This document shows, piece by piece, positions 16,112-25,130 of a DNA stretch of 64,000 nt. The notes beneath the pieces are model-generated. The model made no database searches, was not told the DNA's origin, and was given only the letters and a program-made list of their open reading frames with translations. The position numbers and the translations under genes are program-made. The DNA comes from Micromonospora fulviviridis (GTDB lineage: Bacteria; Actinomycetota; Actinomycetes; Mycobacteriales; Micromonosporaceae), in NCBI RefSeq assembly GCF_014648395.1, contig NZ_BMRA01000017.1, positions 1-64,000 of the forward strand, read 5' to 3'. How positions within the stretch are numbered: position 1 is the first letter of the stretch; every line of letters starts with the position of its first letter.

Positions 16112-17098
16112 ATGGCAGTCCAGCTCGACGCCCGTCCGCCGGTCGCACCGGCGCCCCGCACCACCCGCCCCTCCCGGGGGGTCCGGCTCAGCCGGTTCGA
16201 CACGAAGTACTCGCCCTACCTGTACGTCGCCCCGTTCTTCCTGCTCTTCGGGGTCTTCGGGATCTACCCGCTGGTCTACACCTTCTGGGTCTCGCTGCAC
16301 GACTGGGACCTGCTCGGCGCCGAGCACCCGTTCGTCGGGTTCGACAACTACAGCCAGCTGCTGGCCGACCCCGACTTCTGGCATTCGGTGGTCAACACCC
16401 TCGGCATCTTCGTCATCTCCACGGTCCCGCAACTGCTGCTGGCGCTCTGGCTGGCCAACCTGCTCAACCGGCGGCTCCGGGCCCGGACCACCTGGCGGAT
16501 GGCGGTGCTCATCCCGAACGTCACCTCGACCGCCGCCGTGGCGATCGTCTTCGCGGTGCTCTTCGGGCGCGAGTTCGGCATGATCAACTGGCTGCTCGAC
16601 CACGTCGGCGTCGACGCGATCGACTGGAAGGCCAACCGGCTCGCCTCCTGGGTGGCCATCTCCACGATGGTCGACTGGCGGTGGACCGGATACAACGCGC
16701 TGATCTTCCTGGCCGCCATGCAGGCCATCCCACGCGACCTCTACGAGTCCGCCTCGATCGACGGTGCGAGCCGATCGCGGCAGTTCTGGTCGATCACCGT
16801 GCCGCTGCTCAAGCCGACGATCATCTTCGCGGTCATCATCTCCACCATCGGCGGCCTCCAGCTCTTCACCGAGCCCCGGCTGTTCAACTCCGGCACCAAC
16901 GCGATCCGCGGCGGACCGCTGCGCGAGTCGCAGACGGTGACCATGTACATGTTCGAGAACGCCTTCGCGCCGCACTACAACTTCGGCTACGGCTCGGCGA
17001 TCGCCTGGCTGCTCTTCGCGCTCATCGCGGTGGTCGCGGCCATCAACGTCCTGCTCCTCCGCCGGCTCGGCGGCGGCGCGCGCAAGGAGGACTCCTGA
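16112..17098 (+). CDS. Sugar ABC transporter permease 1 (CebF-like)
   Basis: The 328-aa protein has about six membrane segments after a Pro/Arg-rich cytoplasmic start. The ATPase-docking EAA loop appears as LYESASIDGASRSRQFWSIT with the conserved Gly. ATG 16112 follows AAAGGAG. Its stop overlaps the start of the second permease (TGATG). No ATPase gene lies in the operon, so a shared ATPase such as MsiK encoded elsewhere is expected. Confidence 0.9.
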   Translation: MAVQLDARPPVAPAPRTTRPSRGVRLSRFDTKYSPYLYVAPFFLLFGVFGIYPLVYTFWVSLHDWDLLGAEHPFVGFDNYSQLLADPDFWHSVVNTLGIFVISTVPQLLLALWLANLLNRRLRARTTWRMAVLIPNVTSTAAVAIVFAVLFGREFGMINWLLDHVGVDAIDWKANRLASWVAISTMVDWRWTGYNALIFLAAMQAIPRDLYESASIDGASRSRQFWSITVPLLKPTIIFAVIISTIGGLQLFTEPRLFNSGTNAIRGGPLRESQTVTMYMFENAFAPHYNFGYGSAIAWLLFALIAVVAAINVLLLRRLGGGARKEDS

Positions 17099-17931
17099 TG
17101 ACCCGCCTCTGGACGCCCGGCCGGCTCACCTACCTGGCGCTGGGCGTCACGGCCCTGATGTCGATCTTCCCGATCTACTGGATGTTCGTGGTGGCCAGCC
17201 GGACCAGCGACGCCATGGGCCAGGTCCCGCCCCCGCTCACCCCGGGCGGCAACCTCGGCGCCAACATCGCCCGGCTGTTCGACAACACCGACGCGTACTT
17301 CCTCACCGGCCTGATCAACTCGGCGATCGTGGCCGGCACGGTCACCGTCTCCGTGGTCTTCTTCTCCACCCTGGCCGGGTTCGCCTTCGCCAAGCTGCGC
17401 TTCCGCGGGCGCAACGCGCTGCTGCTGGTCATCGTGGCCACCATGATGGTGCCCACCCAGCTCGGCGTGATCCCGCTGTACATGCTGATGACCAAGCTGA
17501 ACTGGAACGACCGGCTGCCGGCGGTCATCGTGCCGGCCCTGGTCACCGGCTTCGGCGTGTTCATGATGCGCCAGTACGCCGGCCAGGCGGTGAGCACCGA
17601 ACTGATCGAGGCCGCCCGGATGGACGGCTGCAACACCGCGCGGATCTACTGGAACGTGGTGCTGCCCGCGCTGCGCCCGGCCGCCGCCGTGCTCGGCCTG
17701 CTCACCTTCATGACCACCTGGAACGACTTCCTCTGGCCGTACGCGGTGCTCAACGATCCGGAGAACCCGACCGTGCAACTGTCCCTGCGGGCTCTGTCCG
17801 ACGGCTACTACCAGGACATGTCGCAGGTGTTCACGGGGACGGCCATCGCCACCCTGCCCCTGCTGCTGGTGTTCGTCGTGTTCGGCCGCCAGATCATCGG
17901 CGGGATCATGGAAGGCGCGGTGAAGGCATGA
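17098..17931 (+). CDS. Sugar ABC transporter permease 2 (CebG-like)
   Basis: The 277-aa MalG-type permease has about six membrane segments and the EAA loop ELIEAARMDGCNTARIYWNV. It overlaps the preceding permease by 1 nt and the beta-glucosidase gene by 4 nt (ATGA), so translation of the whole operon is coupled. Confidence 0.9.
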   Translation: MTRLWTPGRLTYLALGVTALMSIFPIYWMFVVASRTSDAMGQVPPPLTPGGNLGANIARLFDNTDAYFLTGLINSAIVAGTVTVSVVFFSTLAGFAFAKLRFRGRNALLLVIVATMMVPTQLGVIPLYMLMTKLNWNDRLPAVIVPALVTGFGVFMMRQYAGQAVSTELIEAARMDGCNTARIYWNVVLPALRPAAAVLGLLTFMTTWNDFLWPYAVLNDPENPTVQLSLRALSDGYYQDMSQVFTGTAIATLPLLLVFVVFGRQIIGGIMEGAVKA

Positions 17932-19295
17932 CCGAGCTGCGCTTTCCGGAGGGCTTCGTCTGGGGGGCGGCCACCGCCGCGTACCAGATCGAGGGCGCGG
18001 TCTCCGAGGACGGGCGCGGCCCGTCCATCTGGGACACCTTCAGCCGTACGCCCGGCGCGGTGTTCCAGGGGCACACCGGCGACGTGGCCTGCGACCACTA
18101 CCACCGGTACGCCGAGGACGTGGCGCTGATGGCGGACCTGGGGCTGCGGGCGTACCGCTTCTCGGTGGCCTGGCCCCGGATCCGGCCCGACGGCACCGGC
18201 CCGGTCAACCCGCGCGGCCTCGACTTCTACGACCGGCTCGTGGACGCGCTGCTGGATCGGGACATCGACCCGATCGTCACGCTCTACCACTGGGACCTGC
18301 CGCAGGCGCTGGAGGACCGGGGCGGCTGGACCGCGCGGGAGACCGCCGAGCACTTCGCCGACTACGCCCTCGCCGTGCACCAGCGCCTCGGCGACCGGGT
18401 CCGCACCTGGACCACGCTCAACGAGCCGTGGTGCTCGGCGTACCTGGGCTACGGCAACGGGGTGCACGCGCCGGGCCGGCGGGACGCGGGGGCGGCCTTC
18501 CGGGCCGTACACCATCTGCTGCTCGGCCACGGCCTCGCGGCCCGGGCGCTGCGCGCGGCCGGCGCGGAGGTCGTCGGGCTCACCCTCAACCTGGCCGACG
18601 TGCAGCCGGCGGACGCCGGCAGCGCGGCCGACGCCGCCGCGGTGCGGCTGGTCGACGGCCTCCAGAACCGGATCTTCCTGGACCCGCTGACCGGCGCCGG
18701 CTACCCGGACGACGTGCTGGCCCACATCGGCCGGATCGTCGAGCCGGACTTCCTCCGGGACGGGGACGAGAAGGTGATCGCCGCGCCGCTCGACCTGCTC
18801 GGGCTCAACTACTACGCGCCCACCTACGTGGCCGGCCGGGCGGGCGGCGCCGGGAGCAGCGCGTACCCGGGCACCGAGGGCGGCGTCGAGTTCCTGCCGC
18901 CGGTCGGGCCACTCACCGACATGGGCTGGATGATCGAGCCGGCCGGCCTCACCCGGCTGCTGGAACGGGTGGCCGCCGACTACCCGGGACTACCGTTGAT
19001 CATCACGGAGAACGGCGGGGCCTTCCCGGACCGGGACACCGAGGGATCCGGCTGGGTGGCGGACACCGACCGGGTCGCCTACCTCGACGGGCACCTGCGC
19101 GCGGTGCACGAGGCCATCGCCCGCGGCGTCGACCTGCGCGGTTATCTCGTATGGTCGTTGCTGGACAACTTCGAATGGGCCGAGGGCTACCGGAAGCGGT
19201 TCGGGATCGTCCACGTCGACTACCTGACCCAGCGGCGCACACCGAAGGAAAGTGCCCGTTGGTACCAGGAGGTGATCTCCCGGAACGGGCTGTGA
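17928..19295 (+). CDS. GH1 family beta-glucosidase
   Basis: The 455-aa glycoside hydrolase has the family 1 N-terminal signature FPEGFVWGAATAAYQIEGA, acid/base Glu in TTLNEPWCS and nucleophile Glu in ITENGG. The WSLLDNFEWAEGY motif binds the sugar. There is no signal peptide, so it is cytoplasmic and would hydrolyse cellobiose or beta-glucosides brought in by the importer encoded just upstream. This is the position of bglC in the ceb operon. Confidence 0.93.
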   Translation: MTELRFPEGFVWGAATAAYQIEGAVSEDGRGPSIWDTFSRTPGAVFQGHTGDVACDHYHRYAEDVALMADLGLRAYRFSVAWPRIRPDGTGPVNPRGLDFYDRLVDALLDRDIDPIVTLYHWDLPQALEDRGGWTARETAEHFADYALAVHQRLGDRVRTWTTLNEPWCSAYLGYGNGVHAPGRRDAGAAFRAVHHLLLGHGLAARALRAAGAEVVGLTLNLADVQPADAGSAADAAAVRLVDGLQNRIFLDPLTGAGYPDDVLAHIGRIVEPDFLRDGDEKVIAAPLDLLGLNYYAPTYVAGRAGGAGSSAYPGTEGGVEFLPPVGPLTDMGWMIEPAGLTRLLERVAADYPGLPLIITENGGAFPDRDTEGSGWVADTDRVAYLDGHLRAVHEAIARGVDLRGYLVWSLLDNFEWAEGYRKRFGIVHVDYLTQRRTPKESARWYQEVISRNGL

Positions 19296-19314
19296 CGAGG
19301 TGGTGGTGACGGGG

Positions 19315-20322
19315 ATGACGACGGCACAGCGACCGACCCTGGAGGCGGTGGCCAGACGGGCAGGCGTGTCCCGGGCCACCGTCTCCCGGGTGGTGAACGG
19401 CTCCACCACGGTGGCCGAGTCGATCCAGCAGGCGGTGCGCCGGGCGGTAGAGGAACTGGGGTACGTCCCGAACCTCGCCGCCCGCAGCCTGGTCACCCAG
19501 CGCACCGACTCGGTCGCGCTGGTCATGCCCGAGGCGGCCACCCGGGTCTTCTCCGACGACCAGGTCTTCCCGGGGATCATCCGCGGCGCGGCCCAGGAGC
19601 TGGAGGCGGCGGACAAGCAGCTCGTGCTGATGCTGGCCGGCTCGCCGGCCGGGCACGAACGGGTGGAGCGGTACACCACCGGGCGGCACGTCGACGGGGT
19701 GCTCTTCGCCTCGCTGCACGGCGAGGACCCGCTCCCCGGGCGGCTGGCCCGGCTCGGCATCCCGGTGGTGTGCAGCGGCCGCCCGCTGGACGGCGCCGAG
19801 GTGCCCTACGTCGACGTGGACCACGTCGGCGGGGTGGCCGAGGCGGTCCGCCACCTGATCGGAACCGGTCGGCGGCGGATCGCCACCATCGCCGGGCCGC
19901 AGGACATGGTCGCCGGCATCGAACGGCTGATCGGCTACCGGGAGACGGTCGCCGCGGCCGGCCTGCCGGAGCTGGTGGCGTACGGCGACTTCACCCGGGA
20001 GTCGGGCACGGCGGCCATGCGGCAACTGCTCGCCGCCGACCCGGAGCTGGACGCGGTCTTCGCGGCGTCCGACCTCATGGCGCACGCCGCGCTGCGCACC
20101 CTGCGGGAGGCCGGCCGGCGGGTGCCGGACGACGTCGCGGTGATCGGGTTCGACGACATCGAGACGGCGGCGTACACCGAGCCGCCGCTGACCACCGTGA
20201 AGCAGCCGATAGTGGAGCTGGGGCGGGCCATGACCCGACAACTGCTCCGGATCGCCGCCGGCGAGCAGGTCGAGCAGGCGCTCGTGCTCCCCACCGAGCT
20301 GGTGGTCCGCGAGTCGGCGTGA
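19315..20322 (+). CDS. LacI family transcriptional regulator (CebR-like)
   Basis: The 335-aa repressor starts with the LacI helix-turn-helix (LEAVARRAGVSRATVSRVVN) and hinge YVPNLAARSLV, followed by a periplasmic-binding-protein-like sensor domain. It ends in the usual FDDIETAAYTEPPLTTV segment. The start could be GTG 19300 or ATG 19315. I prefer the ATG, since the extra residues (MVVTG) are not part of the family. It is the last gene of the operon and probably represses it through the two GAGAGCGCTCTC sites, released by the imported sugar. Confidence 0.9.
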   Translation: MTTAQRPTLEAVARRAGVSRATVSRVVNGSTTVAESIQQAVRRAVEELGYVPNLAARSLVTQRTDSVALVMPEAATRVFSDDQVFPGIIRGAAQELEAADKQLVLMLAGSPAGHERVERYTTGRHVDGVLFASLHGEDPLPGRLARLGIPVVCSGRPLDGAEVPYVDVDHVGGVAEAVRHLIGTGRRRIATIAGPQDMVAGIERLIGYRETVAAAGLPELVAYGDFTRESGTAAMRQLLAADPELDAVFAASDLMAHAALRTLREAGRRVPDDVAVIGFDDIETAAYTEPPLTTVKQPIVELGRAMTRQLLRIAAGEQVEQALVLPTELVVRESA

Positions 20323-20405
20323 CGAGGGCCGGGACGAGGCGCGCGGAGAGCGGAGCCGCTGGTATTCCGTCGCGGGCCGGGAGCGACCGGCGCTAGGGTC
20401 GCGCG

Positions 20406-20870
20406 ATGACCGGCACCTCGCACCTGATCCGCGCGCCCCGGCTCTCCGACGTCGCGGAGTACGCGTACGCGGCCGAGGTCGTGCCGCCCGCGCGGCTGAT
20501 CTTCACGGCCGGGGCGTGCCCGCTGGACGCCGAGGGGCGGACCGTCGCGCCCGGCGACCCCGCCGCCCAGGCCCGGCAGGTGATGGCCAACCTGGAGACG
20601 GCCCTGGCCGCCGCCGGCGCCGGGCTCGCCGACGTCGTCAAGACCACGGTCTACGTGGCCAGCGGTGACCGCACCGACCTGGTGTCCGTCTGGCAGGTCG
20701 TCCGGGACGCGTTCGGCGACCACGATCCGCCCAGCACGCTGCTCGGAGTGGCCGTGCTCGGCTACCCGGATCAGCTCGTGGAGGTCGAGGCGGTCGCCGC
20801 CGTCCGGGCCGAACCCGCCCCCGATCCCGGCCGCGATAATCCCGTCGCCGGTGGCGGGCGACCGCTCTAG
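20406..20870 (+). CDS. RidA family protein
   Basis: The 154-aa protein has the RidA/YjgF fold: RLIFTAGACPLDAEG, a helix with QARQVMANLETALAAAGAG, and VVKTTVYVAS near residues 78-87. The canonical deaminase Arg position is not obvious, so enamine/imine deaminase activity is uncertain. TAGGGT at 20394-20399 ends 6 nt before the ATG, indicating a leaderless transcript. Its TAG stop forms part of the -10 element of the next gene. Confidence 0.85.
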   Translation: MTGTSHLIRAPRLSDVAEYAYAAEVVPPARLIFTAGACPLDAEGRTVAPGDPAAQARQVMANLETALAAAGAGLADVVKTTVYVASGDRTDLVSVWQVVRDAFGDHDPPSTLLGVAVLGYPDQLVEVEAVAAVRAEPAPDPGRDNPVAGGGRPL

Positions 20871-20880
20871 GGTCGGCCGG

Positions 20881-21786
20881 ATGACCGAGAACCTGATCCG
20901 ACCCGCCCGTCCCGAGGACGCGCCCGGTGTCGTGGCGCTGCGCGGCGTCGTCCACCCGTACCTGGTGCGCGGCGTCGAGTCGACCCGACGCATGATCGCC
21001 CAGCCGCCGCCCGGTGAGGACTGGGCGGCCTGGGTGGCGGAGACGGACGGGCAGGTGGTCGGCTGGGTCTCGGCGTACCGGAACATCCAGACCTCCACGG
21101 CGAACGTCGGGGAGATCTCGACCCTGCACGTCCACCCGGCGCACCGGCTCCGGGGACTCGGCACAGCCCTCCTGGACGCCGCGCTCGCCCACCTGCGCCT
21201 GCTCGACGCGAAGCGGCTGCTCACCTGGTCCCAGCCCGGGTCCCTGCCGTTCGCTCGCCGGCACGGCTTCACACCCAGCCGGGAGCTGCGCTACTCCGCG
21301 CTCGACCTCCGGCCCGCGCCGCCGATGCCCGAGCCGCCGCCCGGCGTACGGCTGCTGCCGGCCGCCGACGTGGACCCGCGCGAGGTCCACCGGGTGGACG
21401 CCGAGTCGTCGCTGGACGAGCCGGGCGACGTGCCGACCGACGCGCTGGGCTACGACACCTGGCACCACGAGGTCTGGGACAACCTGGGGCTGGACCGGGA
21501 CGCCAGCACGCTGGCCGAGGTGGACGGCACGCTGGCCGCCGTCAGCCTGGTCAAGCGGGACGGCGATCGGATGTGGTCCGACTTCACGGGCACCGTCCCG
21601 CAGCACCGGGGCCGGGGGCTGGCCCGGCTGGCGAAGCAGGCCGCCCTGCACCGGGCGGCGACATCCGGGGTACGCACCGCGTACACCTCGAACGACGAGG
21701 CGAACGCGCCGATGCTGGCGGTCAACGCCCGGCTCGGCTACCGGCCGGTGGCCAGCCAGTGGTCCTGCCTGCGCAACCTCGACTAG
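20881..21786 (+). CDS. GNAT family N-acetyltransferase, two GNAT modules
   Basis: The 301-aa protein is a tandem GNAT. The first module has the acetyl-CoA loop STLHVHPAHRLRGLGTALLD (residues ~80-99). The second is degenerate, with TVPQHRGRGLARLAKQAAL (~240) and NDEANAPMLAVNARLGY. This is the same overall plan as MshD but with different sequence. TAGGGT (20868-20873) ends 7 nt before the ATG, so it probably has its own leaderless promoter. The substrate is unknown. Confidence 0.85.
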   Translation: MTENLIRPARPEDAPGVVALRGVVHPYLVRGVESTRRMIAQPPPGEDWAAWVAETDGQVVGWVSAYRNIQTSTANVGEISTLHVHPAHRLRGLGTALLDAALAHLRLLDAKRLLTWSQPGSLPFARRHGFTPSRELRYSALDLRPAPPMPEPPPGVRLLPAADVDPREVHRVDAESSLDEPGDVPTDALGYDTWHHEVWDNLGLDRDASTLAEVDGTLAAVSLVKRDGDRMWSDFTGTVPQHRGRGLARLAKQAALHRAATSGVRTAYTSNDEANAPMLAVNARLGYRPVASQWSCLRNLD

Positions 21787-22298
21787 CGCCCGGCGGCGAC
21801 CCGGACGGCCGTCGCGTAGGTGTCGGCGCCGAAGAGCACCAGCCGGGCCTCGGTGACGTTGACCGGGGTGGCCGCGTGCAGCACGGCCAGCGCCTGCGCC
21901 ACCGCGTCCTCGACCGGCCAGCCGTAGACGCCGGCGGAGATCAGCGGGAACGCGACGCTCAGCGCGCCCAGGTCGTCGGCGATCCGGAGGCTGTTGGCAT
22001 AGCAGTCGCGCAGCAGCGCCGACCGGTCCTCGCGCGGGGAGAAGACCGGCCCGACGGTGTGCACCACCCAACGGGCCGGCAGGTGGCCGCCGGTGGTGGC
22101 GACCGCCTGACCGGTGGGCAGGCCGTCCGGGTAGCGGGTCGCGCGCAGCGCCCGGCACTCCTCCAGGATGGGCGGTCCGCCCCTGCGGTGGATCGCGCCG
22201 TCCACGCCCCCGCCGCCGAGCAGCGAGGAGTTGGCCGCGTTGACGATCGCGTCGACCTGCTGCGCCGTGATGTCCCCCTGGATGAGGACCGTCTCCAT
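21783..22298 (-). CDS. Macro domain protein, probable O-acetyl-ADP-ribose deacetylase
   Basis: The 171-aa single macro domain begins with LIQGDITAQQVDAIVNAANS, followed by LLGGGGVDGAIHRRGG and the ISAGVYGWP loop. These are the ADP-ribose binding and catalytic features of the MacroD/YmdB type (Asn in NAAN, GGGGVDGAI). The start at ATG 22298 has AGGAGG 6 nt upstream. It follows the EI24 protein by 1 bp in one operon and overlaps the GNAT gene tail-to-tail by 4 bp. Confidence 0.92.
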   Translation of the reverse strand: METVLIQGDITAQQVDAIVNAANSSLLGGGGVDGAIHRRGGPPILEECRALRATRYPDGLPTGQAVATTGGHLPARWVVHTVGPVFSPREDRSALLRDCYANSLRIADDLGALSVAFPLISAGVYGWPVEDAVAQALAVLHAATPVNVTEARLVLFGADTYATAVRVAAGR

Positions 22299-22299
22299 G

Positions 22300-23094
22300 T
22301 CACCCCTCCTCGACGACGGACTGCCCGAGCGACCGGCGGGCCAGCAGGGTGGCCCCGGCAACAGCGGCCGGCATGACCAGCACCGCGCCGAGCGGTATCA
22401 GGAAGCAGAGGAAGACCGCCACTCCGAAACCCAGGGTGGTCGGCCGGTCCGCCCGGAGCAACGACCGCCGCTCCGGCAGCCGCATGCCGCGCCGGTAGAA
22501 CGGCGCGCCGACCAGCTCAAGGGCGAGGAACCAGCCGCCCACCAGGGCGCCGACCACCGGGACCACCGTCTGCCCGACCAGCGGGATGAAGCCGGCCACG
22601 AAGAGGGGTACGCCCACCAGCGCGGAGATGGCCACCAGGCGCAGCGAGTCCAGGATGCTGCGGCGCAGCGAGGCCCAGAACGGCACCTCGACGGCCCCGG
22701 GCGTGCCGCCGAGGCGCTCCTCGACCCGCTCGGAGATCTTCTCGTAGAACGGGTCGCCGACGGCCAGCGTGACCGCCGTGAAGGTGAGCACACCGAGCAG
22801 GCCGGCCAGCCCGACGACGGCCAGGCCGGCCGCCACCCGGATCAGGCTCCGCCAGGTCTGCGACCAGTCGTCCGCGAACGGGGTGACCAGCGCGGCCAGG
22901 TCGTCCACGAAGTACAGGAGGGTGGCGAACAGGGCCACGAAGAGCACGCCGGAGATCAGCGCCGGCACGATCCCGAGCAGCATCAGCCCCGGGCTGCGGA
23001 CGTAGAGGCCGAGACCGCGCAGCAGCAGGCCGGCGCCGGCGAGGAAACGGGTGACGGCGCCGGTCACGGGCGCGGCGAGGCGGGGTGCGTCCAC
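22300..23094 (-). CDS. EI24 / CysZ-like membrane protein
   Basis: The 264-aa protein has about six hydrophobic segments in the EI24 domain arrangement, with GDPFYEKISERVEERLGG and the re-entrant FIPLVGQTVVPVVGALVGGW segment. E. coli CysZ of this family transports sulfate. Whether this protein does is unknown. The start is GTG 23092-23094. TAGGCT (minus strand 23103-23108) ends 8 nt upstream and there is no ribosome site. The longer upstream open frame is Ser/Arg-rich and unconserved. Confidence 0.82.
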   Translation of the reverse strand: MDAPRLAAPVTGAVTRFLAGAGLLLRGLGLYVRSPGLMLLGIVPALISGVLFVALFATLLYFVDDLAALVTPFADDWSQTWRSLIRVAAGLAVVGLAGLLGVLTFTAVTLAVGDPFYEKISERVEERLGGTPGAVEVPFWASLRRSILDSLRLVAISALVGVPLFVAGFIPLVGQTVVPVVGALVGGWFLALELVGAPFYRRGMRLPERRSLLRADRPTTLGFGVAVFLCFLIPLGAVLVMPAAVAGATLLARRSLGQSVVEEG

Positions 23095-23158
23095 GACCGG
23101 AGAGCCTAGTGGTCGCCCGCATCCCGGCCCGGTCCCGCGCCGGAGGGAGGATGGGCGG

Positions 23159-24157
23159 GTGCGCGCTTCCCGGCTGATCTCGTTGGTGCTGCTGCTCCAG
23201 GCGCGGGAGACGATGACCGCGGCCGAGCTGGCCCGCGAGCTGGAGGTCTCTGAGCGCACCGTCTACCGGGACGTGCTGGCGCTTTCCGCGGCCGGGGTGC
23301 CGGTGTACGCCGACCGGGGCCGCGCCGGCGGCTACCGCCTGCTCGGCGGCTACCGGACCCGGCTGACCGGGCTGACCCGGGACGAGGCCGAGGCGCTCTT
23401 CCTGGCCGGGCTGCCCGGGCCGGCCGGGGAGATGGGGCTGGCCGACGCGGTGGCCGCCGCCGAACTGAAGGTGCTCGCCGCGCTGCCGCCGAGCCTGCGG
23501 GACGCGCCCGCCCGGACCGGCCAGCGGTTCCATCTGGACGTGCCGGGCTGGTTCCGCGAGGCCGGCCCGCCCCCGTGGCTGACCGAGCTGGCCCGGGCGG
23601 TCTGGCGGGACCTGCTGGTCGAGCTGCGCTACCGGCGCGGTGACCGCGAGGTGACCCGCGCGGTCGCGCCGTACGGGCTGGTGCTGAAGAACAGCGTCTG
23701 GTACCTGGTCGGGCGGGTCGGCGACGGGTGGCGGACGTACCGGGTGGACCGGGTGGTCGGCGTGGAGGTGGGCGGGGAGAGCTTCGTCCGGGACGAGGGC
23801 TTCGACCTCGGGGCGTACTGGCGGGAGCAGGCCGAGGCGTTCCTGCGGGACATGCTCCGGGCCGAGGTCACCGTGCGGCTCAGCCCGGCCGGGCTGCGCG
23901 GGCTGCGGCACCTGGTCGACGCGCCGTTCGTTCACGCCGAGGCGGTCGCCGCCGCCGGACCGCCCGACGGGCAGGGCCGGGTGGTGCTCCGGCTGCCCGT
24001 CGAGTCGGTCGAGGTGGCGTACGGCCAACTGCTGGCGCTCGGTCCCGAGGTGGAGGTGCTCGACCCGCCCGAGCTGCGGGCCCGCTGCGCCGCGGCGGCC
24101 CGCCGCGCCGCAGCGCTCTACGCCGACGACGCCGACGCCGACGCCGGTCAGCGGTAG
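23159..24157 (+). CDS. WYL domain transcriptional regulator (YafY family)
   Basis: The 332-aa protein has an N-terminal HTH_11 (RLISLVLLLQARETMTAAEL, then LEVSERTVYRDV), a WYL ligand domain (VWYLVGRVGDGWRTYRVDRV) and a WCX tail. GTG 23159 has GGAGG about 7 nt upstream. It overlaps the convergent SDR gene by 10 bp, and regulators of this class often control such a neighbour. It is divergent from the EI24 gene with only 64 bp between. Confidence 0.88.
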   Translation: MRASRLISLVLLLQARETMTAAELARELEVSERTVYRDVLALSAAGVPVYADRGRAGGYRLLGGYRTRLTGLTRDEAEALFLAGLPGPAGEMGLADAVAAAELKVLAALPPSLRDAPARTGQRFHLDVPGWFREAGPPPWLTELARAVWRDLLVELRYRRGDREVTRAVAPYGLVLKNSVWYLVGRVGDGWRTYRVDRVVGVEVGGESFVRDEGFDLGAYWREQAEAFLRDMLRAEVTVRLSPAGLRGLRHLVDAPFVHAEAVAAAGPPDGQGRVVLRLPVESVEVAYGQLLALGPEVEVLDPPELRARCAAAARRAAALYADDADADAGQR

Positions 24158-25062
24158 CCGGTGTCGTCGGCCGGCTTGCCGGGCCGGACCACCTCCTCGT
24201 AGTAGCGCGCCCAGTGCGGGCGGGTGCCGTCGAGGTCGGTGAAGCCGTACACCTGGGCCAGCCCGCCGCTGTCCACGGACTTCCCGTTCCAGCGGGCCCG
24301 GTCCGGATCGGCGGCCAGGGCGGCCACCGCGCGCCCGACGAGGGCCGGCGTCTCCGACATGACGAAGTGCGGGTCCTTCGCCGCGCCGTCGCGCCAGTTG
24401 GCCTCGGTGACGCCGAAGTGCTCCAGCATCGCCTCCGAACGCAGCCAGCCGGGCGTGAGCGCGACCGCCGTGGCGCCGTGCGGGGCCAGTTCGTGCGCCT
24501 GGCTGAAGGCGAGCCGGTTCACCGAGACCTTGGCCAGGTCGTAGAAGACCGAGAGCCGGTACTCGGTGTCGTTGTACTCCTTGGTCCCGTCGCCGATCTC
24601 CACCACCAGCCCTCCGGGGTGGCGGATCAGCAGCGGCAGCGCGAAGTGGCTGGTGATGATGTGGGTGTCGACGGCCAGCCGGAGCGTGCGGAAGCCGGCG
24701 TCGAGGGGCTGCTCCCAGACCGGCTTCTCCCAGGTGATCAGCGGGTCGGCGCCCCAGATGTCGTTGACCAGCACGTCGAGGCGGCCCTGCTCGGCGTCGA
24801 TCCGCGCGACGAGGCGACGGACCTGCTCGGGGTCGAGGTGGTCGACGGCGACGGCGATGCCGGTGCCGCCCGCGGCGGTCACCAGCTCGGCGGTCTCCTC
24901 GATGGTCTCCGGCCGGTCCATCTCGGAGCGGCGCGCGCGGGTGGAGCGGCCGGTGGCGTAGACGGTGGCCCCGGCGGCGCCGAGCTGGACGGCGATCTGC
25001 CGGCCGGCGCCCCGGGTCGCGCCGGCGACGAGCGCGATCTTCCCTGTCAGCGGTGTGGTCAT
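24148..25062 (-). CDS. SDR family oxidoreductase
   Basis: The 304-aa short-chain dehydrogenase has nucleotide-binding AGATRGAGRQIA, VNDIWG in place of NNAG, and catalytic YDLAK. The C-terminal third is longer than in classical SDRs and ends with a Trp/Tyr-rich segment (HWARYYEEVVRPG). A hydrolase-like or reductase role on a xenobiotic is possible but unproven. It is convergent with and overlaps the WYL regulator gene. Confidence 0.85.
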   Translation of the reverse strand: MTTPLTGKIALVAGATRGAGRQIAVQLGAAGATVYATGRSTRARRSEMDRPETIEETAELVTAAGGTGIAVAVDHLDPEQVRRLVARIDAEQGRLDVLVNDIWGADPLITWEKPVWEQPLDAGFRTLRLAVDTHIITSHFALPLLIRHPGGLVVEIGDGTKEYNDTEYRLSVFYDLAKVSVNRLAFSQAHELAPHGATAVALTPGWLRSEAMLEHFGVTEANWRDGAAKDPHFVMSETPALVGRAVAALAADPDRARWNGKSVDSGGLAQVYGFTDLDGTRPHWARYYEEVVRPGKPADDTGYR

Positions 25063-25130
25063 GCCACCACCGTGACACCGATACCTGACGGCCGAAGTCC
25101 GGTTTTCCGAAGCGATCCGGATCGGCCATC

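Noticed and set aside
13937..16975. Very long (1,012-codon) open frame on the minus strand
   Set aside because: It runs antisense to the mycothiol-dependent enzyme, the sugar-binding lipoprotein and permease 1, all of which have clear domains. Its composition (Gly/Val/Arg/Asp/His-rich) is typical of high-GC shadow frames.
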